DNA of 64,000 bases from Semisulcospira habei (lineage: Eukaryota; Mollusca; Gastropoda; Semisulcospiridae). Made by a program: the position numbers and the translations under genes. Each line of letters opens with the position of its first letter. Within the stretch, counting starts at the first letter, position 1. The stretch covers positions 1,202,934 to 1,266,933 of the forward strand of contig BTPG01000005.1 in assembly GCA_036245525.1 (NCBI GenBank). Direction: 5' to 3'. Below are positions 29,278-37,140 of this stretch, piece by piece. The notes beneath the pieces are model-generated. The model did not search any database. It saw only the letters and a program-made list of their open reading frames with translations, and had not been told where the DNA came from.

Positions 29278-31509
29278 CGGACTATGAATTATTATATGAA
29301 CTATTGAAATTGCAATATTTCTATGTAAGATGTCATACAAATTGTCTGCTAAGTGATCAACTGTTATGTTATTTTTTTTCAACAGATTCAGTATAATAGG
29401 ACATTCACATATTATATGTTTAACAGAGATGGGGCTTAAGCACTCGCATTTGATGTCTTTTGCGAATTTTGTTTTCCAAGAATTTAGTCTTAACTTGTAT
29501 ATCAACGAAGCTGTTTTCCTTGAACAAGGAGGAACATGATAAGCATATTTCGTATCATCTTTGTGAAAAAAACGGTTTAGCACAGAGTACATTTCATGTA
29601 GAGATAATTGCATATTATTACAAACTGCTGAGTTTTCTCTATTTATAGCTCCTTTTTTGGCTTGTCTGTCACAAATTTCATTCCAATAAATTCCGCAGTG
29701 TGACGGTATCCAAAGAAAATCGATCCCTATTCCTCTGGACATAATACAGCTCATAATATGTTTTATGTCATACACTAGGTCTTTTCTAGTATTACAATCC
29801 CAGCTTTTTAGACTATATAGGACAGATTTAGAATCGACACAGATCAAAATGTTAAATATATCATAAGGTAGAAGTTGAATAAAATTTAGTGCCATGAGAA
29901 TCGCATACAGTTCAGACGTAAATATAGAAAATCCTTTACCAAGATAAAAAGATTTCTTCACTTTGAGATCAGGAATAACAAAGCCTGCACCACAGTCTGA
30001 AGAATCTAAGACAGACCCATCTGTGAAAATTTTCAAATGTTTAAAATATGTTGTCTGTAATTTTTCTTTCACTAAATTTGCTAAAACGTTCACATCCTCA
30101 TCTTTTTTCAAATCTGTGTAATCTATATCGAAAGTAGCATTAATATGTTCCCAGGGAGGTATAGTAGGTGTTACTGGTAAAACGGGAATAGACTTGATAT
30201 CTATATTGCAGTTATCTATAGCATCTTTGACATAGTTACGTATAGGTAAAAGATACGGGATGGTTTGCGCTCTCTTCGGGAAATCCACATCTGCATCTAA
30301 AAATATGTCTTCACGTACTGAATTTTTGACGGACAGGCTTCGGACAATGTATTTTGCAGTTGCTAATTTACGTTGGTCAGATAAAGACAGAACACCTGCT
30401 TCTTTGTAGGTTTTTACAGTATTAGTATGAACCGGCACTCCAAGGGCTAATTTAACTGCTTTACTATCAATGCTTTGCAGCTTCTGTAGAAGTGTAGCTG
30501 GGGCAGAAAAGTAGACTTCCTGTCCATAGATAAGTGTTGATCGAACTAAAGATGTACCAAGGTGTAAAACAGTTTTAATGTCCTGACTCCATGGTTGTGA
30601 GTTTATAATTTTTAACAAGTTAAGTCTTTTTCTTGCCTTATTTAATATGGCTTCAATATGAATTCTCCATGATAATTTTGATGTAAAACGTACGCCTAAA
30701 AACTTTACACTCTGTTGGTAGTTTAAAGGCGTCCCGTTGAGGGATAAGTTAGGTAATGTTTTAGCACTTTCCCCATTATTGAAAAGCATTAGACATGTTT
30801 TTTCCCCAGATAGTTCTAGACCATTTTCTTTCATATAGTTTGATAATTTGTCCAATTCAATCTGATAAACTTTTTGAACGTAATCTACGATTCTTTTTGG
30901 GGTACGTTTTCTGAGATTAGTGTTTATCCATATAGCAATATCATCTGCATATTGTACCACAGTTGTGTCCTGTGAGAGAGATTGTGGGAGGTCGTAAATT
31001 AACACAGTGAATAAAAAGGGTGAAATTATTGATCCCTGCGGAATACCCATATCTATTTTCTTAAAGGTTGAATAACTTTTACCAACTTTGGTGCAGACAA
31101 ATCTTTCAGACAAAAAGCTTTTAATGTACTCATACATAAACCCGGTTATGCCAATCTGCTTTATTTTGTATAATAATCTAGCATGCCAAACACTATCATA
31201 AGCCTTTTTTACGTCGAAAAAGGTTGCTAGTATACTTTTTCTTTTAGAAAATTGTTTTTTAATGTTATTTGTGAGTTTAACTAAATGGTCTGTCGTACAT
31301 CGACCTTTCCGAAAACCAGCTTGATGAACTGGAATTATATCCTGTTTTTCACAGTAATGAAATAACCGATTTAAAAGAATCTTTTCCATTACTTTGCAAG
31401 CTTGTGATGTTAGTGCAATAGGTCTATAACTACTAATCAATGTACGTGTTTTACCCGATTTGAGTACTGGAACTACTACTGACTGCTTCCAGATAGTCCG
31501 GTGGGTAAA
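29272..31509 (-). pseudogene. Non-LTR reverse transcriptase + RNase H polyprotein, N-terminus missing
   Basis: Coding enters mid-protein at about 31509 (WKQSVVVPVLKSGKTRT, then SSYRPIALTSQACKVMEK, RT motif 1). FFDVKKAYDSV has the motif A Asp, GIPQGSIISP is motif B, and QYADD is the motif C catalytic pair. The RNase H domain starts about 475 residues into the frame: FTDGS, SELYAI, CVDSKSV and the final DRQAKKGA give the D-E-D-D set. A C-C-H-C cluster (CECLSPISVKHIICEC) follows. There are no internal stops over some 740 codons. The domain order fits the Jockey/I group. The endonuclease and ORF1 are absent and the frame runs into the minisatellite at its end, so it cannot be autonomous. Confidence 0.9.
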
Positions 31510-31702
31510 CTAGTATAATAAGTAATTTGTGTGTGTGGTTGGATGTTAATTATTGCTATTCTTTGATACTCACAAGCAAGTTGTGTGTTTGGTTGTTGAT
31601 ATCTTTTTTTTTTTTTTTCCTTTTTATTTTTATTTTTTTTTTTTTTTGTTGTCTAATATCACCAATGTGTGAAAAGACGTTAAATAAATTCCTGATTCCT
31701 GA
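29278..31702 (-). mobile_element. RT/RNase H LINE with 5' inversion, in torsin intron 3
   Basis: The minus strand (31509 down to 29278) carries a long reverse transcriptase plus RNase H frame. The plus-strand end (about 31512-31702) reads as a LINE 3' end in the opposite orientation (GACGTTAAATAAATTCCTGA, repeated TTCCTGA tail). That inverted arrangement is the product expected of twin priming. Copies of ACTACCCTACAC flank both ends (29266-29277, 31703-31714), a 12-bp target-site duplication, though the tandem host array makes it less certain. Confidence 0.8.
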
Positions 31703-31912
31703 CTACCCTACACTATGAAGTAGTGAACTCAGAGATGAAAACTACCCTACACTGTGAAGTAGTGAACTCAGAGATGAAAACTACCGTACACTATGACGTA
31801 GTGAACTCAGAGATGAAAACTACCCTACATTATGAAGTAGTGAACTCAGAGATGAAAACTACCCTACATTATGAAGTAGTGAACTCAAAGATGAAAACTA
31901 CCCTACTCTTCT
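31703..31912 (+). repeat. 39-bp minisatellite, right part (about 5 copies)
   Basis: Continuation of the array at 28850-29277 in the same phase as expected if the LINE inserted into one continuous array. Confidence 0.95.
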
Positions 31913-31967
31913 GTCAGTTCGGAAGGAAGAGTCTGCTGATAGTGATACATCGTGTGGTGTAACTTAC
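31905..31967 (+). repeat. Decoy copy 1 of the exon 4 upstream cassette
   Basis: CTACTCTTCTGTCAGTTCGG, GGAAGAGTCTGCTGATA and CGTGTGGTGTAACTTACT repeat the sequence immediately before torsin exon 4 (33079-33132). The copy is cut at AACTTACT by a LINE fragment; its other half (AGTAACGCGGGAAGTA) resumes at 32969. Confidence 0.85.
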
Positions 31968-32962
31968 TGCAACTCTCTCCTTTCCGGCCTCCCTCACTCC
32001 ACCACTTTCACTCTCCAACGCGTCCAGAACAATGCTGCCCGCCTCGTCCTCAGAAAGAAAAAATCCGACCACATCACACCCCTGCTCAAACTCCTTCACT
32101 GGCTCCCCATCCCCCAACGCATCCAATACAAAATTCTGTCTCTCTGCTACAAATCCCTGAACAACTGCGCTCCTGCCTATCTCTCCAACTTACTTCACCC
32201 CTACACACCTTCCCGCTCCCTTCGCTCTGCCTCTGACCCTCTCCGCCTCCACATCCCTCGCACCAAACTCAACACTTTCGGCCCCCGCTCCTTCTCCGTC
32301 TACCCCCACCCGGGTCTGCCTTGGGGGACTTGGGTGGGGTAACTACTTTTTAGTTCCCAGGGTCACCCTGGTCAGCCCCACAGGGTGGGTTTTCTTCTGT
32401 ATTCTGGGGCATGTGTTTCTGTTTACCCTTGGTCCATTCACCTGTATTTGTCTTTTTAAAACTCTCCCAACTGCCTGTAGCTCTCGATATTGGATGTGTG
32501 TTGCTAAATGGTCTTAGCTTTATTTAGGCCCCATGGCGTAGGTTTATTTAACGTATTGGACCGGCTGGCGACATACATTCAATATTCTGTTTATTTTTTT
32601 TCACAAGCAGTGCAGGCACGTCCTGAGAAAGCCTTGTTGCTGTCGGGACGTTAAGCAATGTACAATCAATCAATCAATCCTTCTCCGTCTACGGACCATC
32701 CACCTGGAACACTCTCCCACTCTCTCTTTGTCAGAAACACTGTCTCTCCTCCTTCCAGTCCGCCCTCAAAACTCACCTCTTTCAACAGTTCTAGCACTAT
32801 ATCACCACACTCCCCACCGCAAGCTGACCGTCGTAATGTATTCACTATTTGTGGTACGTGAGTCATTGTCCAAAGCGTGCGCATGCGTGCGCGAGTTGTG
32901 AGTGCGCGCTTAGAGTTATAATTATTATAAGATAAGCGCATTACAAATACTGTTATTATTAT
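31968..32962 (+). pseudogene. CR1/L2-like LINE 3' fragment interrupted by a SINE
   Basis: It encodes the same C-terminal RT region as 54331-55075: LQRVQNNAARLVLRKKKSDH, LHWLPIPQRIQYKILSLCYK, NNCAPAYLSNLLHPYTPSRS and LRLHIPRTKLNTFGPRSF. It is then cut at TCCGTCTAC by the SINE at 32304-32677, and resumes with TWNTLPLSL-like sequence and a 3' UTR ending GATAAGCGCATTACAAATACTG plus ATT repeats. The two LINE copies are more than 95% identical by eye. Confidence 0.88.
32304..32677 (+). mobile_element. AATC-tailed SINE inserted in LINE fragment
   Basis: The interrupted LINE is identical in structure to the uninterrupted copy at 54780-54800, which acts as an empty site. The host sequence TCCTTCTCCGTCTAC is duplicated at 32289-32303 and 32678-32692 (15 bp). 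The insert starts CCCCACCCGGGTCTGCC and ends GACGTTAAGCAATGTACAAT with four AATC units. There is no ORF. The same element lies inverted at 10226-10616. Confidence 0.93.
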
Positions 32963-32965
32963 TAT

Positions 32966-33135
32966 TAGTAACGCGGGAAGTAGTGAACTCAAAGATGAAA
33001 ACTACCCTTTGTGTGGTGTAACTTACTTTCAGTAACGCGGTAAGTAGTGAACTCAAAGATGAAAACTACCCTACTCTTCTGTCGGTTTGGAAGGAAGAGT
33101 CTGCTAATACATCATGTGGTGTAACTTACTTTCAG
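32966..33135 (+). repeat. Decoy copies 2 and 3 of the exon 4 junction
   Basis: 32969-33000 and 33030-33062 both repeat the exon 4 start AGTAACGCGG(G/T)AAGTA, joined to a 39-bp minisatellite unit (GTGAACTCAAAGATGAAAAC). The full upstream cassette repeats before the real acceptor at 33135. At 33031-33045 the sequence is AG, TAACGCG, GTAAGT: an acceptor followed seven bases later by a consensus donor. Confidence 0.85.
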
Positions 33136-33266
33136 TAACGCGGGAAGTACAGCTATTACAGAATATGTTCTTCAGCGGTGGAGGGATGGTGCAAATCGAG
33201 AAGATATCAAGTTGGCTGAAGTGGAAAAAATTCTTGCCAGAGCTGCCATCAATTCTGAGACAGAAG
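33136..33266 (+). CDS. Torsin: Torsin exon 4: sensor 1
   Basis: Acceptor TTACTTTCAG|T, donor GAAG|GTTAGC (phase 1). It completes Ser212 and encodes residues 213-255 plus one base: NAGSTAITEYVLQRWRDGAN (Asn213 is sensor 1) and REDIKLAEVEKILARAAINS. Human torsinA has the matching REDIKLKDIE block. The exon start is present in several decoy copies just upstream. Confidence 0.95.
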
Positions 33267-33356
33267 GTTAGCCAAAAAATTAACTTGTTTAAAAATTGTT
33301 TTAAAATGTGATCTAAACACCTTTTGCTGTGTGCTAGCTGTTTGTACCTCCTACAA

Positions 33357-33437
33357 TTAACACATTTGAGACATGTCACATCCGGTTTCGTGGCTTTATG
33401 CCGCTAATCCGGTTGCAGCATGTCTCGAAAGAGTTAA
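33357..33437. mobile_element. Hairpin element family E with TTAA ends
   Basis: TTAACACATTTGAGACATG at the left and CATGTCTCGAAAGAGTTAA at the right are inverted. The stem CATCCGG...CCGG is less perfect. It is 81 bp long, in torsin intron 4. Confidence 0.85.
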
Positions 33438-33601
33438 AATGTTTTGTCAAACATGCAAAGATATCATTGACATGTCTATTGATTTGGGTCAATAAAGGAT
33501 ACAAACGTTCAGAACAATGAATAGAAAATTATTAAGGCACTTTTGTTGAATATGATCACATTGAATGCTATCCGTGGCAAGCAAATGCAAGGGGACAGTG
33601 G

Positions 33602-33629
33602 GTGGGGGGGGGGGGGGGGGGGGGGGGGA
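33602..33629. repeat. Poly(G) tract
   Basis: About 25 G on the + strand; potential quadruplex. It lies in torsin intron 4. Confidence 0.95.
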
Positions 33630-33745
33630 CAGGGTGGTGGTGGTGATGAGATATGTGTAAGGAATAATGTGCTTTTTTTCAGCAAGGTTATTTTCGGAGA
33701 AGGTGGGTAATTGTTCTCTTGTCTTTGATTACTAGAGCTGTATTG

Positions 33746-33826
33746 TTAACGCATTCCAGACATGCCGCCTCCGGATACGCAGCTTTAAGCCACGTATCCG
33801 GAGGCGGCACATCTCGGATGAGTTAA
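33746..33826. mobile_element. Hairpin element family E with TTAA ends
   Basis: TTAACGCATTCCAGACATG and the inverted ACATCTCGGATGAGTTAA flank a near-perfect stem GCCGCCTCCGGATACG / CGTATCCGGAGGCGGC with loop CAGCTTTAAGCCA. It is the same length (81 bp) as 33357-33437, but the stem has different sequence on both sides. Confidence 0.88.
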
Positions 33827-33869
33827 GAATCATAGAGCAGTACTTGTGTACTTCTTGTACTGTTGTTTT

Positions 33870-34050
33870 AGCCCATTACATCCTGAGGCTGATTTTTTTA
33901 AAATGTGTTTGTTGACCTATGAAGGCTACATTACAGACTAAGAGACAGATCAACCATGATAGTTCAATGATGGTGCCAGAACAGCTCGGCGCCTTAGGCG
34001 CCAAGCTGTTCTGGTGCCACCCTTGAACTCGCACAGTCAACTTCATTTCC
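33870..34050. mobile_element. Family B2 hairpin element in torsin intron 4
   Basis: The hairpin 33953-34037 pairs AGTTCAATGATGGTGCCAGA with TCTGGTGCCACCCTTGAACT around the GGCGCC core. The left terminus TTAGCCCATTACATCCTGA and subterminal ATGAAGGCTACATTACAG match B2 elements at 46561 and 61500. Confidence 0.75.
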
Positions 34051-34169
34051 AACAAAATGTGACATCACTGGAAACTCGAGTGTTTTGGATGATTCCAGTG
34101 ATGTTGCATTTTGTTTTGCTCATCAGTACATTACAATACTCAGCGCTTTATCCTCAGATCTTTTCGCAG

Positions 34170-34453
34170 GCGGCCTCTGGCACAGTGAACTGATCAGCAA
34201 ACACCTCGTGACCGCCTTCATCCCATTCCTACCTCTCCCTCGTGAAAATGTCCAGCAGTGTGTGCGAGACATGATCCAGGCTAAAGGATACTACCCTGAC
34301 TACAATGGAATTAGGACAAACAGGGAGTGGCTAGATATGAAGACCCAGGAGGTTATGGACGAGCTGACATTCTACCCAGAAGACACGGAGTTGTTTTCTG
34401 TGACGGGATGCAAAAGGATTGCGGAGAAAGTGGACTATGTTATGCTGGTGTGA
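34170..34453 (+). CDS. Torsin: Torsin exon 5: C-terminal helical domain and sensor 2
   Basis: Acceptor ATCTTTTCGCAG|GC; stop TGA at 34451-34453. It encodes residues 256-349. GLWHSELI matches the family's GFWHS segment and FIPFLPLPRENV its FVPFLPLE segment. Cys286 and the Cys336 of GCK (335-337) correspond to the redox-sensitive cysteine pair of torsinA; Lys337 is sensor 2. An insertion-like stretch (YYPDYNGIRTNREWLDMKTQ) makes this region slightly longer than the human protein. Total 349 residues (human torsinA 332). No AATAAA was found in the 130 bases before the next hairpin element. Confidence 0.95.
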
Positions 34454-34496
34454 ATATGCTGCTCTGTGTGTATGTGTGTATGTGTGTGCGTGTTTT

Positions 34497-34570
34497 GACC
34501 CCTTCGCTGCCAGTGATCAGGAATTGAACAACTGCTGACTGACCAATATTCGCGTGAAGAACACCAATGT
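34497..34570. mobile_element. Hairpin family N, possible torsin 3' UTR
   Basis: CCCCTTCGCTGCCAGTGATCA and AGCAACTGCTGACTGACCAATATTCGCGTGAAG-like blocks appear inverted at 54030-54096 and 60095-60176 (CACGCGAATGT, GGTCAGTGCGCAG, CGTGAAGGGGTTAA). It is partial and diverged. Confidence 0.5.
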
Positions 34571-34589
34571 ACGCGGAACAAAATTAGGC

Positions 34590-34793
34590 TTAACTCATTC
34601 AGCCTGGCGCACATATTTCCCAAATTTTGGAGGCATCATCTAACGACTATGCACCTGTTGCAGGAGATGGATAATTCAAGGGTAGTGCCAGATTAGCTTG
34701 GCGCCTGTCAGCGCCAAGCTAATCTGGCACTGCCCTTGAATTATCATGGTTGACCCATCTCCTGCTGTAATGCGTCAGGGCTGAATGGGTTAA
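34590..34793. mobile_element. Full-length family B element with TTAA on both sides
   Basis: TTAACTCATTCAGCCTGGCGCA at the left and TGCGTCAGGGCTGAATGGGTTAA at the right form a 22-bp terminal inverted repeat with few mismatches; TTAA at 34590-34593 and 34790-34793. The stem of the inner hairpin pairs from ATAATTCAAGGGTAGTGCCA across a GCGCCTGTCAGCGC tip. The left arm lacks the ATCGACCATG block. Confidence 0.93.
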
Positions 34794-34799
34794 TGAACA

Positions 34800-34921
34800 C
34801 AGAACTAACAAGGGACATGCATCGTCTTGAGTCCCCATGACTGCAGGGGCTCATGAGGGTTTATACCTCTCAGTCTTACAGCTGCGTGGCGTTCACCTGG
34901 CTCTAGCAGTGAAGGGGTTAG
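34800..34921. mobile_element. Family A element, diverged
   Basis: GGGACATGCATCGTCTTGAG / CTCATGAGGGTTTATACCTC with core CCCATGACTGCAGGGG; right terminus AGCAGTGAAGGGGTTAG. Confidence 0.7.
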
Positions 34922-35042
34922 GGCTCTTTGTGGGCTACTGATGATCTGTTCTGTAGGACCGCCTCAGGCAGTATCAAGTATGATTCTAAATAATTAACCA
35001 GCCAGTTGTGTGTGGTAGTGGTACAACTTTGAAAGAATGCAA

Positions 35043-35104
35043 GTGTGCTGGTCTGTGATTTTGGGCCTGATGGTCATGACTGTATGGTCTAAAGTCACAG
35101 CAGC
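35043..35104. mobile_element. Hairpin element family C
   Basis: GTGCTGGTCTGTGATTTTGG pairs with ATGGTCTAAAGTCACAGCAG imperfectly around CCTGATGGTCATGACTG. Confidence 0.7.
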
Positions 35105-35235
35105 CTTGTTCATTTTCATAAATTATGCCTTTCTGGTCCTGCCACTTTCATTACCAGTGCCAAAGGACATGCTTCTCCTGTCTTCCTGAGTTGCAGGAGA
35201 TGCATGGACTATCATAGTTCATTGGGTAAATTCCA

Positions 35236-35332
35236 AGCTCTTTTGCTGTCGGTAGTGCTTTTTGTCATAATGATTCCTGCAGGAGTCGTCGCAACAAATA
35301 GCGCTACGGACAGCAAAAGTGCTTATTAGGCA
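35236..35332. mobile_element. Hairpin element family D
   Basis: TTTTGCTGTCGGTAGTGCTTTTTGT and its inverted counterpart ACAAATAGCGCTACGGACAGCAAAAG surround AATGATTCCTGCAGGAGTCGT. Family D ends in sequence like AGCCCTTTGGCTGTC, a third TTAR-type terminus. Confidence 0.8.
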
Positions 35333-35864
35333 CTATGCTTAAGTTTTTGGTCTATCTAGGTAGTTTGACATTAGAAATATATGTAGAAGTGAAAGAGCTG
35401 TGAATATTTATGGGATGATTTTATTTTGATAAATACTTTGTTCTCTGCATGTTCGCACCAACGCTCAGATACTTGTGGCTATTGATAGATTGATGGTGAC
35501 TGACTTTTCTAAATCAGCAGTTCATCCTGAAATGAACGATCATACCAGTTATAGCAAATAGGTAGCTGCGATCCAAGCCGGCCCGTCTTCTGCTGTAATG
35601 TGTCATGGCAGAATGAGTTCAAGGCACAAATATTCTCACTGTCATTTGGGCCGTGAAAAGAAACTGTTGGTACCACAGGTTTCATTTGTGGTGTGTGCTT
35701 TACTTTGTTCGCTTTGATAGAGTGTGGTTTAGAGTCCATAATAGGGGTGGGACAGGTGGTGAAGATTTGTATTTATTGAGGTGCTTCATTGCCACTATTG
35801 TAGGGAAAGGGGACGAGGTGCAGAAGTCTGAGGGAAGATTGTGCCTGTAACCCCGTGACTGCTG
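35333..35864. other. No gene recognised
   Basis: Anonymous AT-rich sequence; no supported exon or element. Confidence 0.55.
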
Positions 35865-35976
35865 ACAGGAAGTGAAGATGATCCGACTGCAAGAGACACA
35901 GATCCTCATGAGCCCCAGCAGTTGCAGGGGCTCATGAGGATCTATGTCTCTTGCAGTCGGATCATCTTCACTTCTT
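35862..35976. mobile_element. Family A element with extended ~50-bp stem
   Basis: The usual stem (GCAAGAGACACAGATCCTCA) is extended outward on both sides: GGAAGTGAAGATGATCCGAC on the left is the complement of GTCGGATCATCTTCACTTCT-like sequence on the right. Only family A copies normally lack this outer pairing, so the left or right flank was converted to match the other. Confidence 0.85.
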
Positions 35977-36067
35977 GTGATGAGGGTCTGTGCCTCCTGC
36001 TGACACCACTTCGTGTCCATGTTCCTGGGACAGCTGGGGCTATTTGGCGTGCGACTAACGAAGATTG

Positions 36068-36657
36068 CAGAATAATAATAAATGGTTCTTGTATAGCGCA
36101 AAATCTTTTTGTGGCAAAAACTCATTGCGCTAACACACACATTCAAACATGACATAGGCGATATGAAACATTAGAAATAAATACAACAGGACCACGGATC
36201 TACGACTGAGGAAAAGCAAGCTGGAAGAAGTGAGTTTTCAACTGAGCCTTAAACTGAAAGAGAGTAGGGAGATTTCGAAGACTGGCAGGCAGCGAGTTCC
36301 AAACTGAAGGTGCAATCAAGCTGAATGAGCGTTCACCAACAGTTTTTAAGTTACGTGTTGGAGCCTTCAAAAGTTTCTCACTGGAGGACCACAGAGAACG
36401 TGAAGGCTGGTATGTGCAGAGTGAAGCAGAAAGTAAGCTGGGAGCGACATGTTGAAGTGACAGTATGCCAGCTTGTACTGGCAACGAAACTTGACCGGCA
36501 GCCAGTGGAGTTCTTTAAGCATGAGTGTCATATGGTCGCGTTTACGTTTCTTCAGAAGAAGCTGTGCAGCGCTGTTCTGAACCCTTTGCAACCGACTTGC
36601 CTGTTCCATGGGCAGACCTGAATAGTGGGAATCATGCTGTAATCTACTGTACAACAA
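36068..36657 (-). pseudogene. CR1/L2-like LINE 3' fragment
   Basis: The minus strand encodes the C-terminal RT region in two overlapping frames: RLQRVQNSAAQLLLKKRKRD, LKELHWLPVKFRCQYKLAYC and then GERSFSLIAPSVWNSLPASL, FQFKAQLKTHFFQLAF. A frameshift or small deletion lies near 36480. The 3' tail in sense is GCGCTATACAAGAACCATTTATTATTATT, the tail type shared with SINE family T. Confidence 0.88.
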
Positions 36658-36812
36658 ACCAAGGGGAATTCTGCCAGCGCTAGCCTCACCTATCTGGTTT
36701 GTGAGTGTAATCTACTGGCAGTGAAGGGGTTAGCCCTTTGGTTGTCATAGTGCTTTTTATCGATATGATTCCTGCTGAATGACGTTGATAAAGGTGCTAC
36801 CGACGGCCAAAC
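36658..36812. mobile_element. Family K half, family A terminus, then family D hairpin
   Basis: CCAAGGGGAATTCTGCCAGC (36658) is one family K arm. GGCAGTGAAGGGGTTAG (36717-36733) is a family A/D junction. 36729-36812 is family D with arms CCTTTGGTTGTCATAGTGCT and GGTGCTACCGACGGCCAAAC. Confidence 0.7.
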
Positions 36813-37140
36813 ACTGCGCTTCCCCAGATCCGATTCCTGTCTGTCGTTGGGCTTTTTCCTCTCACCGGCTTTTGGCACTGTGTGGTACACAAGTTCCTTT
36901 TGCCAACGTTAACTGACACTGGCCCAGGCACAGCCATGTACAGGCCGACTGTGACCAATGTTAGGCTGCTGATACAGTGCAAAACATGAGCAAACATGTA
37001 CACTGACAGCCTTTAAAATCTCGCTTACTGCATTCGAGTTGCTTTGATGGCCCAGACATCCTGCCAGCGTTTGGAACTTCCACAACTTCATGTGCAAGAT
37101 TCTTTTAATTCTTTGATCGTATTGTATCTGGCGTGCAGTT
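36813..37140. other. No gene recognised
   Basis: Anonymous sequence immediately before the 18-bp satellite; no exon supported. Confidence 0.5.

Noticed and set aside
28858..29307. 149-residue repeat protein
   Set aside because: Open only because the 39-bp unit is a multiple of three with no stop. It lies inside a torsin intron and is interrupted by a LINE.
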